A stretch of DNA of 64,000 nt. Source: Woeseiaceae bacterium (lineage in GTDB: Bacteria; Pseudomonadota; Gammaproteobacteria; Steroidobacterales; Woeseiaceae). Made by a program: the position numbers and the translations under genes. The notes beneath the pieces are model-generated. The model made no database searches and was not told the DNA's origin. It was given only the letters and a program-made list of their open reading frames with translations. Shown here in pieces: positions 10,293 through 19,914 of this stretch; position 1 is the stretch's first letter; every line of letters begins with the position of its first letter. Where the stretch lies: NCBI GenBank assembly GCA_021773115.1, contig JAJFKS010000034.1:1-64000 (forward strand), in the 5' to 3' direction.

Positions 10293-10898
10293 CTATCTGG
10301 TGAACGCGACGTGCGTTTGCCATTCCGGTAGTGACGTTGTTGTTGTCGCTCCCTGCAGTCCGAGTTGCGCGAGCAGCATGTCGCATTCTGAGGGACAATC
10401 GTTCGTAACGACGAAGCGTTTGACTTCGCCCTTCGAACCCATGTAGCCGCCGGTAGTTTCCGTTTCGAGGGTGATAGTACCGACGTAGCTGGTTTCGTAA
10501 TCGCCTGAAACTCTGATCAGGTAGTTGGTATCGGGCGCCACGGTTTCGCCCTGATGCTTGAACGCGACGCTCATCACGTAGTAGTCACCGGGTGCCAGCT
10601 CGCGTGAGAAGTATCCGTTCTTTCCTACCTTAACGGTCATTTCCTCTTGATCCGCGGCCCGGTAAAGACGAAGCGCTGCAGGATTACCGAAGAATCCCTC
10701 ACCCAGCTTTGCTTCGCGGCCGTTTTTCAATATCCGGAACTGGCCGAAAATTGTGACTCTTGGGCTTGTCGATACGGCTTGCGTCATTTTTTCACCGGAG
10801 ACGGTCTCATCTGCTGCTAAGACACTTGTAGAAAGTCCTGCAAGCGCAGCAAAACAAACGAGTAATTTGAGGTTAACGTTGTCAATCAACTTGTCCAT
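10293..10898 (-). CDS. Secreted protein of unknown function
   Basis: Signal peptide LKLLVCFAALAGLSTSVLAADE; own terminator; divergent from a small putative DNA-binding protein gene. Confidence 0.65.
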   Translation of the reverse strand: MDKLIDNVNLKLLVCFAALAGLSTSVLAADETVSGEKMTQAVSTSPRVTIFGQFRILKNGREAKLGEGFFGNPAALRLYRAADQEEMTVKVGKNGYFSRELAPGDYYVMSVAFKHQGETVAPDTNYLIRVSGDYETSYVGTITLETETTGGYMGSKGEVKRFVVTNDCPSECDMLLAQLGLQGATTTTSLPEWQTHVAFTR

Positions 10899-10921
10899 GC
10901 TTTTTCTCCTGCCAGATTCAG

Positions 10922-10931
10922 TGTATATACA
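10922..10931. promoter_or_regulatory. Palindrome TGTATATACA, copy 1
   Basis: Perfect 10-bp palindrome just upstream of the minus-strand gene start at 10898. Confidence 0.4.
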
Positions 10932-11044
10932 TAGTATATCAACCAAAGTGACAAAGTATACCTATAAGATATAAGTTTTATATACAATTATGTTTCGAAA
11001 ATATTACGAAAACAGGTGGTTAGTTATAGACCTTTGCTATCAAA

Positions 11045-11054
11045 TGTATATACA
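11045..11054. promoter_or_regulatory. Palindrome TGTATATACA, copy 2
   Basis: Second perfect copy upstream of the plus-strand gene at 11113. Confidence 0.4.
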
Positions 11055-11112
11055 CTTGATGGGTTGTCTAGCGACGGCACAAGAAAAGGTCAACTGTTGA
11101 AAGGACTGGCGG

Positions 11113-11295
11113 ATGGTTGTGGCAAAGAAACGCAAGAAGAAGAAAGATGCACAGTTGGTTTTGCGAATGCATAAGGACACTCGCGAACGCTTTGTCGAGG
11201 CTTGCCAGGACCTCGATACTACGGCAGCGCACGAGGTTCGTCGCTTCATCAAGCGCTTTCTAAAGCGCTACGAGAATGATGAGTATGACGGCTAG
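11113..11295 (+). CDS. Small basic protein, possible ribbon-helix-helix DNA-binding protein
   Basis: 60 aa: KKRKKKKDAQLVLRMHKDTRERFVEACQDLDTTAAHEVRRFIKRFLKRYE; beta-strand followed by two helices is RHH-like. Confidence 0.5.
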   Translation: MVVAKKRKKKKDAQLVLRMHKDTRERFVEACQDLDTTAAHEVRRFIKRFLKRYENDEYDG

Positions 11296-11333
11296 CGTCG
11301 ACTCAGCGCCTCGCAGCCAGCTGCACGGGCAAA

Positions 11334-12597
11334 TCACCAGTCCTTGAGCGGAAACTCCATTGTCGGTTGCGGTGGCCAGGGCAGGCCACTTTCCTCGAGC
11401 TTGGCCGCGAAATTGGGTGTTGCGTCGAGATCAAACGGTGCGCCACAACCACACCACTGGGTTATCTGCGTGAGGGTTACCGGGCCGAAATGGTGCTCGT
11501 CAATTATCGCCGCGAAGCGATTGGCCTCTTCTTTATGGCCACCCCATGCAGCGGCGATGATCCCCCAATAATAGCCGGTTGGATTCTCGGCCATGAACTT
11601 TGCGAAGAACTGATCAGAGCGTGCCTGATTTCCCGCGTGCGCCGTAACCAGGCCCTTGAATAACTCAGCAACAAAAGCGTCCTGAATCCGGTCATCGATT
11701 TCCCTGCGGGCTTGTTCATGCTGGCCGTGAGCGACCAGTATTCGGACCAATTCAACGCTGAGCCAGGTACCAGGCGCTATTTCCGTGCCTTCGCGAGCAA
11801 CTCGTAATGCTGTGTCCTTATCACCCATTCTAAGAGCCGATCTCGCCGCGTTGAACCAGGATACTGAGCGTCGGGGGTCGCACTCGAGTATGCGGATTGT
11901 GTGTTCGTGGAAGGCTTCGGATTATCCAAATGTATCGGCGATGATCGATATCCAGTTACCTTCGGTGCAACCCGGGTCGTCCAATGCCCGCTCAATTCGT
12001 CCACCCAGCGCGCGCCAATTACCGCTGAGGTAAGCCCGATCGAGTTCTAACATGCTGCGTGTTGCAGCGGAGGGCGCGTATCGCTCGGCGGCCTCATAAT
12101 CGGCGATCGCCGCAGCATAGGCGTCTACCGCGAACTCTTCGTGAGGCAAGCCAGACGCCTCATCGGCGAGCAAGTGTATGTAGAGGTCGGAATGCTCCAG
12201 GTAGACGTTGGAAAAAGTCGGGACACGTTCGATAACTTTCTCAAAATACGTGTTGGCCCGGCGTAGTCCGTCCATCGTAACCATTTCACCGTACGCGCGA
12301 TTGTAAAGCTACAGGCCTTTTTGGTAAAGCGTAAACGCTTCCACGTCGCGCTTGCGTTCATCCAGTACGACGTCCAGCACCGCGGCTATTTGTTCGGCAA
12401 TGTTCTCCTGCACAGCAACAGTGTCGGTTGAGGTACAGTCGTAATTCTCTGACCAGAGATGAAACCCGTCCTTAGCACGAATCAACTGCGCCGTTACTCT
12501 TAATCGCTCACCGGATCTTCGCACCGAACCTTCTACGACGTGTTTAACGCCCAGGGCTGCAGCAATCTCCTGGATCGGAATATCCTAGCCTTTGAAG
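11334..12597 (-). pseudogene. Decayed TPR-repeat protein of the adenylate-cyclase/CadC-like type
   Basis: Minus strand reads PFKG*DIPIQEIAAALGVKHVVEGSVRRSGERLRVTAQLIRAKDGFHLWSENYD..EAFTLYQKGL*, then shifted frames with TPR-like sequence to 11334. Several stops and frameshifts; N-terminus missing. Confidence 0.75.
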
Positions 12598-12955
12598 GGG
12601 TTCTTGGCCCAAACTGAAAACCCGCATGTCGGATGCCCATGCAATCCGTAATTCAGCCGGTTCTTGTACTTGCCCGGAATTGTCCTGAAACCGAAGCCGC
12701 GAACCGTTGATGCAGCAATCGTTGTTATGAAATTCGATTCATTCGATTATTTCGATGATGTTACGGCGTACGAAGACCAAGGGGGTTAGCAACAGCCACG
12801 AGTCTCAATAGCCGTTGAAATCAAAGATCTTTAATGGACAGTCAGTCGAATCTTCGCTGTCCAATCAGCAATGGACGCTTAGCGAAGAAGTAAGAAACGG
12901 CCAAACTAAGCGTCAGAAATGCGTGTCGCCGCCAATACGGCCGGCGAAGGAGTCG

Positions 12956-13480
12956 CTAGAAAATGGCGAGACTCGCGTTCGCGAGAGCCGTGCCGATGGC
13001 GGCGCCGGCGATAATGTCGCTAGGGTAGTGCAGCCCGAGCACGACACGTGATACGGCGACCAGCAACGCGAATGGCACAACGATCGGAATGAACAGTGGT
13101 TCAAACTGCGAAAACATGATCGCAAAATTTGTCGCATGCAAAGTATGGCCCGAGGGAAAGCTATACTGATCCAGTGGCGCCGTCCCGCACTGGATACGAT
13201 CATGGTTGATGTACGGTCTCTCGCGGACCAGGCGGTTCTTCAAGCTTTTGTACACAAGTACGCCGACAGCGGCCGTAACGCCCGTTTGCAATACCAGGGG
13301 CAGGGCCGACGACCCCTGAAAAAGGAGCAGGGCACCTGACATCAGCGCCCAGAAACCGCCATCCCCGAGGCGACTGACCACAGAGAAAAGTCGGCGAACC
13401 CACAATCGATGGCTCAGTCGATTGATCCTGATGCATATGTTGCCCTCAACGTCGTTGAAGTATTCGATGACCGAGTACAT
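12956..13480 (-). CDS. PAP2-family membrane phosphatase
   Basis: KSLKNRLVRERP ... FPSGHTLHATNF ... SRVVLGLHYPSDIIAG: the three-part PAP2 signature. Confidence 0.88.
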   Translation of the reverse strand: MYSVIEYFNDVEGNICIRINRLSHRLWVRRLFSVVSRLGDGGFWALMSGALLLFQGSSALPLVLQTGVTAAVGVLVYKSLKNRLVRERPYINHDRIQCGTAPLDQYSFPSGHTLHATNFAIMFSQFEPLFIPIVVPFALLVAVSRVVLGLHYPSDIIAGAAIGTALANASLAIF

Positions 13481-13641
13481 TCAGGTACTCCATGGCTCTC
13501 CGATGGTGGCCAGTTTCGCAAGCCATTGCGACTTTCAGATGAAGAAGGGGTGACATTTCTGTGAATCGTCAAGAGCTTTGTAATCAATCTTTCACAGATA
13601 AGTAACCCGGGTTTCATATCCGGCGAGCATCATCTCGCCGC

Positions 13642-14694
13642 ATGCGAATTGCAATTGCTACTGACGCCTGGTCGCCGCAAGTTAACGGCGTGGTCACGAC
13701 GCTCGGGCGCACGCGCGATGAGCTGATCGCACTCGGGCACGAGGTACTCATGATTACGCCGCAAGGCCGACGAACGGTGCCGTGCCCGACCTATCCGGAA
13801 ATTCGATTGACGTTAATCGCGGGACGTTCCATTCGCCGGGAACTTGACGAATTCGGTCCCGACTGCATTCACGTTGCCACCGAAGGACCGATCGGCCTCA
13901 TGGTACGTCGCTACTGCATCAAGCGCGGCTTACGGTTTACTACCGCCTATCACACACAGTTTCCCGAGTATATTCGGGTGCGCTTGCCGGTTCCGGTGAA
14001 CTTCACAGTCGGTTTACTGCGCTGGTTTCACGGGCCGGCGGCGCGCACGATGGTGCCGACCAAAAGCATGCAAGGTCTGCTCGAGGAACGCGGCTTTCGC
14101 AATGTCGTGATCTGGACGCGCGGCGTGCTCACCGATGTCTTCAATATGAAGGATCCGTTTGACTACGAATTGCCACGACCGATCTGGGTCTACACGGGCC
14201 GGGTCGCGGTCGAAAAAAACCTCGCCGAGTTCCTTGATCTCGATCTTGTGGGCAGCAAGGTCTTCATCGGCGACGGGCCGGATCGAGAGCGCCTGGCCGA
14301 GTTGTACCCGAGCTGCCACTTCCTTGGCTATAAATTCGGTCGCGAACTCGCACGCCATATCGCCGGCGCCGATGTTTTCGTGTTTCCGAGCAGGACCGAC
14401 ACCTTCGGCATTGTCATGCTCGAAGCCATGGCCTGCGGGCTGCCGGTCGCGGCATATCCGGTAACCGGGCCTGTCGATGTCGTGCGTCACGGGCAGACGG
14501 GAATTTTGAATAAGGATCTTGCACGAGCCTGCCGACTTGCACTCAAGCTTGACCCGCAGGACTGTCGACGTTATGCCGAGTCGCGCAGCTGGCGAAATGC
14601 TACGGAGCAATTCGTCACGAACCTCGCACCCCAGGTCGAGCCCGTTGCACAATTGTCACGAGAACTCAATGTAACTGCAAAACTCAGTCGCTAA
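13642..14694 (+). CDS. GT4-family glycosyltransferase (glycolipid/mannosyltransferase-like)
   Basis: IATDAWSPQVNGVVTTLGRT N-terminus and FPSRTDTFGIVMLEAMACGLPVAAYPVTGP C-terminal motif. Confidence 0.88.
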   Translation: MRIAIATDAWSPQVNGVVTTLGRTRDELIALGHEVLMITPQGRRTVPCPTYPEIRLTLIAGRSIRRELDEFGPDCIHVATEGPIGLMVRRYCIKRGLRFTTAYHTQFPEYIRVRLPVPVNFTVGLLRWFHGPAARTMVPTKSMQGLLEERGFRNVVIWTRGVLTDVFNMKDPFDYELPRPIWVYTGRVAVEKNLAEFLDLDLVGSKVFIGDGPDRERLAELYPSCHFLGYKFGRELARHIAGADVFVFPSRTDTFGIVMLEAMACGLPVAAYPVTGPVDVVRHGQTGILNKDLARACRLALKLDPQDCRRYAESRSWRNATEQFVTNLAPQVEPVAQLSRELNVTAKLSR

Positions 14695-14760
14695 TCTCGC
14701 AGATGTTCCAAAACCACTTTGGTCACGACAATCCACTTCGAGAATAAGGAATCATCTGCA

Positions 14761-16173
14761 ATGAAATTCATGACATCATCAATCGCAATTGTTGTCTCAT
14801 TTGCGAGCCTGATCGCGACGGCTATTGCCGCCGACACCAATTTCGACGACTTTACTCCGATGACTGGCGACGTTGGCGAGAGCACCCTGCCCGAAGCTGC
14901 TCCGTACAAGCTCTCTTCGCAGAAATTTACTCAGATCAGCGTCGTCGCCCGTGGCGACGCGGACAACGAGATTCCGGGTTCGCCAGCTCGGTTTGACAGT
15001 GGCAATTACGACATGCACACGGCCAACGAAACCGGTGCCGACATCGGCCGCTATCTGTTTACGGTTTTCGAAACCGGGCAGCCCGGCATCCAGCGCACCG
15101 ACTTGCGTACGATGATTACGACAACAATCTGGCAGAGCCCGGCGGCGGATCCCGGCGCGACCGTTCCAGGTAATACCTATCGATCATTCGACGCCTCGCG
15201 CTGGACCCCCTGGGGTGGTCTCCTGACCGCCGAAGAGTCCTGGAGCGATCCGGGCGCGGCAACCAGCAAGCATGGACGTCTTTTCGAAGTGACGAATCCG
15301 CTGGCCGACCCGGCGGACATCGAGTTCGTGCATCGCGACATCCTGCCGCGCGTGTCTCACGAGGGCCTCGCGTTCGACCGGAAGAACAATTTGTATTTCA
15401 TTGATGAGCGTAACGGCAGCCACATATTCAAATTCACGTCGGTGCGTCCAATGGCCAAAAATGGTGACGACTTTTTCGCTGGCGGCCAGACATTCGTCCT
15501 GCGCGTTGGTGATGGCACCGTGCCTGAAGCGACCGGTAAAGCCCGATGGATCCCGCTGACTGATGCACATGGCAATCCTTTGCCCGGCGTCGTGATCGTG
15601 ACGGATCCGAACGGTATCACTGCGATCGACGGGCGTGCCACGCCGAAACTGGATGCATTTCGTGGCACCGCGTTCGACCGCCCCGAGGACATGGAAATAA
15701 AAACACTGAAAAACGGGAGACAATTGCTATATGTCGCAACCACAACCAATAATAAGGTTTTCGCCATTGATTTGCGGCGAACCCACGTGCAACTGGCGGT
15801 CAGCCGCGACACCATCGACATGGCAACTGGCGATCCGGTCGGTCTGGCCTTCACGAGTCCCGACAACATCGCAATCGATGTCGAGGGCAATATGTACATC
15901 GTGGAAGATCAGCCGGGCGGCGTCGAGGACATCTGGTTTCTTAAGGACCACAACAACGACGGCGTGGCCGAAGCGATCGGCAAGTGGGCTAGCCTGTCGA
16001 CAGCAGGAGCTGAGAGCACAGGATTGTACTTCGATACGTTCAACCCGAACGTTGCCTACATCAACGTGCAACATCCGCGCAGCGGTGTCGATCGGACGAT
16101 AATGTTCATCGCAGATCGTGACGAAGACGACCACTATGACGACCGTGGCCACGGTCGGGATGACAGAGACTGA
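14761..16173 (+). CDS. phoX: PhoX / DUF839-like alkaline phosphatase
   Basis: Signal peptide; GGLLTAEESW, LPRVSHEGLAFDRKNNLYFIDERNGSHIFKF, FDRPEDMEI, SPDNIAIDVEGNMYIVED. Confidence 0.78.
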   Translation: MKFMTSSIAIVVSFASLIATAIAADTNFDDFTPMTGDVGESTLPEAAPYKLSSQKFTQISVVARGDADNEIPGSPARFDSGNYDMHTANETGADIGRYLFTVFETGQPGIQRTDLRTMITTTIWQSPAADPGATVPGNTYRSFDASRWTPWGGLLTAEESWSDPGAATSKHGRLFEVTNPLADPADIEFVHRDILPRVSHEGLAFDRKNNLYFIDERNGSHIFKFTSVRPMAKNGDDFFAGGQTFVLRVGDGTVPEATGKARWIPLTDAHGNPLPGVVIVTDPNGITAIDGRATPKLDAFRGTAFDRPEDMEIKTLKNGRQLLYVATTTNNKVFAIDLRRTHVQLAVSRDTIDMATGDPVGLAFTSPDNIAIDVEGNMYIVEDQPGGVEDIWFLKDHNNDGVAEAIGKWASLSTAGAESTGLYFDTFNPNVAYINVQHPRSGVDRTIMFIADRDEDDHYDDRGHGRDDRD

Positions 16174-16236
16174 TTGGAAGGTTCCGTCGGACAGAGCAGT
16201 GCGCCGATGTCGACAGAGTCCAACAGAAAGAAGACC

Positions 16237-16275
16237 AACGCCCCGCGGTTCATTCTGCGGGGCGTTCTTCGTTCT
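16237..16275 (+). terminator. Rho-independent terminator
   Basis: Perfect 10-bp stem AACGCCCCGC / GCGGGGCGTT followed by CTTCGTTCT. Confidence 0.7.
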
Positions 16276-16403
16276 GGATGTAAGGCAAATCCGAGCGTTC
16301 GTGGTCCGATGAGGCGGCGCTGCCGCCTAGGAGCTTACCGGTCGCTGGTCGCGCATGAGTATTGCGTGAATTCGGTGTACATCGTCCTGCATCGCGAGGC
16401 CTC

Positions 16404-17246
16404 TTATGAGGCCTTAGACGGTTTGTCATCATCAAGACTGCCATGCAGAATCATGATCTTCTGAAAGATCTTCTGTGACAGCCCGGTGGTCAGACGCTCA
16501 ACGTCGGACACCGCTTGCACGGAAACCGTGTCGCGCCAGTGCAGGCCGTAGATAGCCGCAATCTTACCGAGCAAGGAGAGCATCTCACAGCAGTAATCGA
16601 GGTAGCGACTCATCTCGAAGAGGTCCATGTCCGTGGCAGGCGAGGACTTGGTCGATTTGCCGTGGAGCAGCAAGCGGTCCGGGTCCTTGGTCAATTGATG
16701 CAGATCGATAATGTGCGCCAGTGAGCGTAACTCGTGAATCGCGTCCAGCGAGCGGCGTCGTTTGATGCGGGTTTCGATTGTGACCAGAAAGAAAGCGCCG
16801 ACCGCCAGTAACACCAGGTTATTGATACCAGCTTCAAGCACATTGACAAACAACACCAGGTCAAAGGGCCGCGTGGAGGGCTCCAACTGGCTAATGGTGC
16901 CCGTCAACCCGATAATAAGTACCGCAATTGCAAGCGCTGCAGCAAAGCGGATACCGAGGATGGGCCGTGCGACCCAGCTCGCGCGCCGCTGCGCCTCGAC
17001 GCTCACATGGCGCAATTCCTCACAGACCTCAATCAGCGTGGCCTCTGGGAACCGCTCTCGAATACGCAGCTCGAGCGTTTCGATGGTGGCGATGACCCGT
17101 GCCGGATCCAACCGATGCCGGGATCGCGGCGTGTCGGTCCATGACGGTTTCGAAGGATTGCCATCGTTCACGGCGCGGAGCGTAGTGGAATGATGTGTCA
17201 GTTGCAATCTGGGCTCAACGCCGACACAAGGTCGGAGGTTCGCCAC
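16404..17246 (-). CDS. Integral membrane protein of unknown function (start uncertain)
   Basis: Two hydrophobic stretches (FAAALAIAVLIIGLTG; LVLLAVGAFFLVTI) and basic loops; GTG at VNDGN is an alternative start. Confidence 0.6.
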   Translation of the reverse strand: MANLRPCVGVEPRLQLTHHSTTLRAVNDGNPSKPSWTDTPRSRHRLDPARVIATIETLELRIRERFPEATLIEVCEELRHVSVEAQRRASWVARPILGIRFAAALAIAVLIIGLTGTISQLEPSTRPFDLVLFVNVLEAGINNLVLLAVGAFFLVTIETRIKRRRSLDAIHELRSLAHIIDLHQLTKDPDRLLLHGKSTKSSPATDMDLFEMSRYLDYCCEMLSLLGKIAAIYGLHWRDTVSVQAVSDVERLTTGLSQKIFQKIMILHGSLDDDKPSKAS

Positions 17247-17401
17247 GGGCGTTTCTCCGTGTTAAATCGCGCTACGGGAAATCCTGAAGCGGTGCTATCG
17301 GCGGATTCCGGTATCACGTAACAAAACTGCAATCGTAACGTAAACTGTCTGTAAAGCACCTGTGTTCTCTTGCTAGCTGGGTCAAGGAAAGGGCAGGTAA
17401 A

Positions 17402-18094
17402 ATGCCGGTGGCATCAATATTGGTTGTAGACGGTGATGCGGGCTCGCGAGCGGTGATCGCGGGTAGTCTGAGGAAGATGGGTCACGATGTCAGTGAGACC
17501 GGCAACGCCGGCTCCGCGTTAGCCGCGTTACGCGCGCGGCGGCCGGTTCTCATGGTCTGTGACTGTGCATTGCCGGACCTTGATGGTGTTGAGTTGCTTA
17601 GCGATGTTCGCAGCAACGACGAGCTTCAGTCCATGCGGGTTTTGATGACCTCGGATCGCGTAGCATCAGGCGATGTGGTCTCTGCGCTGGAATCCGGAGC
17701 CGATGATTTCGTTGGAAAACCCTTGAATATTCCCGAATTCATCGCAAGAGTTGATGCGTGTCTGAGCCGACCGGCAAAAACCTTTCACTCTCGAGCGGTA
17801 AGCGCAGGCGGCGTCACCATCGATAATGTTAGCCACCGAGCGACAGCCGATGGGAGCAGCCTTTCACTGGCACCGCGCGAGTACCGGCTGCTGCTGTTCA
17901 TGCTCACCAATCAGGATCGCGTTTTTAGTCGCAGGCAACTTCTGGTGCACGTCTGGGATCGAGACACCTCGGTAGGTCCACGTACAGTTGATGTACACAT
18001 CCGTCGATTGCGATCGCTACTTGAGCCGTTCGGCTATGACAAGTACGTGCAAACCGTTCGCGGCAGCGGTTACCGATTTTCATTGCACGTTTAG
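17402..18094 (+). CDS. OmpR/PhoB-type response regulator (orphan)
   Basis: Receiver domain (ILVVDGDAGS..LMVCDCALPDLDG) and winged helix (LAPREYRLLLFMLTNQDRVFSRRQLLVHVWDRDTSVGPRTVDVHIRRLRSLL..YVQTVRGSGYRF). No kinase adjacent. Confidence 0.92.
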   Translation: MPVASILVVDGDAGSRAVIAGSLRKMGHDVSETGNAGSALAALRARRPVLMVCDCALPDLDGVELLSDVRSNDELQSMRVLMTSDRVASGDVVSALESGADDFVGKPLNIPEFIARVDACLSRPAKTFHSRAVSAGGVTIDNVSHRATADGSSLSLAPREYRLLLFMLTNQDRVFSRRQLLVHVWDRDTSVGPRTVDVHIRRLRSLLEPFGYDKYVQTVRGSGYRFSLHV

Positions 18095-18222
18095 CTCGCT
18101 CGTAACACACCCTTAACCTTGCTGTCACACGGAATCCACATTGCATCGTTAGATTCAACGTTTCCGAATGACACGCAGCGCGTTCTTGCTCTGCATACAC
18201 AAGCAAAATCTGGAGAAACACG

Positions 18223-19914
18223 ATGAAAGCTTTTCGCCTTATCTCTGTTGCAGCAGCCGGCCTGGTCCTCGCCGCTTGTTCCAGTGGCGACATCAACCTG
18301 TCACCGACCACGTCGGTCAGTGACAGCAACAATACGACCAATACAGGCTCTGGCACCAGCCCCGACGACATCTGCGCAAGTTACGCGAAAGACGGCCAGA
18401 CGATTCAGGGCACGGCAGATGCTAGTGGTAACTGCACATACGGATCGGCGTTTGTCGGGCCGAAGAACAACCTGTCGGTTGATCTTCTGATTCCGGCGCT
18501 GCCAGACGGCGGAGCGCATATCTTTACAGCGAGCCTTTTTGTTGGCGATACATACCGCACGCAAGCAGGCCTCGCCGCGGCCGGCATTACACAAGGTGGT
18601 GACGGTCCGACGTTGACGATCGAACCGGGTGCGACGCTCGCGTTTCAGACCAACAAAGATTTTATCATCATCAATCGCGGCTCACAGATTCTTGCCAACG
18701 GCACTGTCGACAACCCGATTACGATCACGTCGGTCTCGGACATCAACGGCACGGTTGGACCAGAAGACGTCCAGCAGTGGGGCGGCATCGTAATCAACGG
18801 TTTTGCTGTCAGTAACAAGTGCAGCTACACCGGCATTCGTGGCCAGTCCGGATTCGCGCTGACTCCGGCGACCGAATGTTCGATTGAGGCTGAAGGATCC
18901 GCAGGCGATGATGAGTCACAATACGGCGGTGACAATGATGCTGACGATTCCGGAATTCTGCGCTATGTCGTCGTCAAGCACACCGGTGCTGAAGTGGGTA
19001 ATGGCGATGAGCTCAACGGCATCTCCTTTGGTGGCGTAGGCAGCGCGACGGTTGTCGAAAACCTGCAGGTTTACTCAACCTTTGATGACGGCATCGAAAT
19101 GTTCGGCGGATCGGTTGATATCAGCAACTTCGTCGCACTCTATGCACGCGATGACTCAATCGATATCGACGAAGGCTGGAACGGTACGATCACGAACGCA
19201 TTGGTGATTCAGTCGGAATTGGATGGCAACCACTGCATTGAGGCCGACGGCATCGGTTCCTACTCCAGCAAGGATCAGGCAACCAAGGACGACTTTATTG
19301 CACGCGGACTCAACAGCCGACCGACCATCAACAACCTGACCTGTATCATTTCGGCAAATATCGGTGGAACGCACGGCGAGGGCGCAGGCTGGCGTCTACG
19401 CGAGGGTATCTGGCCGACAATCAATGATTCTCAGGTTATCTCTTCCTTCGGTGCCAACGACCTGTCGGATCCAGACGATAACTATTGCTTGCGCATTGAC
19501 AACGTCGAGACGCACGAAGCGGCGATTAACGGTGACCTGCAACTGAACGCCATCGTATTCGCTTGCCAGGAGAACGAAAAGGGCTCGACCATTGCGGATC
19601 GAAACGCGGTGACAACCATCGCCGGCGAAAAGTTATTCGCAGAGTCGGGCGGCAACCAGTTCGCAACGGTCGCCGATGGCATTGCGCAAGATCCCACGTC
19701 AGCGAACGACGCAGGTCTGTTGCTGCTGGAAGGTAATCAGCCAATTTACTCTACACTCTGGACAATGTCGTTGATCGACGGTGCGGCGCCAATTGCCACC
19801 ACGCAGCCGGCGGGCGAGTTCCTCGGTGGTGTCAGCCTGTCGACAGACTGGATCGCAGGCTGGACCTACGGCATCTCTGAGACCAATCGTGGCCAACCAC
19901 TGTGGTTTGAATAA
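18223..19914 (+). CDS. Large lipoprotein, beta-helix-like, TBDT partner
   Basis: Lipobox VLAACSS; repeated strand-like sequence; stop/start overlap (TAATG) with the downstream TBDT. Confidence 0.78.
   Translation: MKAFRLISVAAAGLVLAACSSGDINLSPTTSVSDSNNTTNTGSGTSPDDICASYAKDGQTIQGTADASGNCTYGSAFVGPKNNLSVDLLIPALPDGGAHIFTASLFVGDTYRTQAGLAAAGITQGGDGPTLTIEPGATLAFQTNKDFIIINRGSQILANGTVDNPITITSVSDINGTVGPEDVQQWGGIVINGFAVSNKCSYTGIRGQSGFALTPATECSIEAEGSAGDDESQYGGDNDADDSGILRYVVVKHTGAEVGNGDELNGISFGGVGSATVVENLQVYSTFDDGIEMFGGSVDISNFVALYARDDSIDIDEGWNGTITNALVIQSELDGNHCIEADGIGSYSSKDQATKDDFIARGLNSRPTINNLTCIISANIGGTHGEGAGWRLREGIWPTINDSQVISSFGANDLSDPDDNYCLRIDNVETHEAAINGDLQLNAIVFACQENEKGSTIADRNAVTTIAGEKLFAESGGNQFATVADGIAQDPTSANDAGLLLLEGNQPIYSTLWTMSLIDGAAPIATTQPAGEFLGGVSLSTDWIAGWTYGISETNRGQPLWFE

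Noticed and set aside
18100-18145. Possible Pho box (CTTAACCTTGCTGTCACA) upstream of the lipoprotein-TBDT operon
   Set aside because: Only one half resembles the CTGTCAC repeat; too weak to call without a matrix scan.
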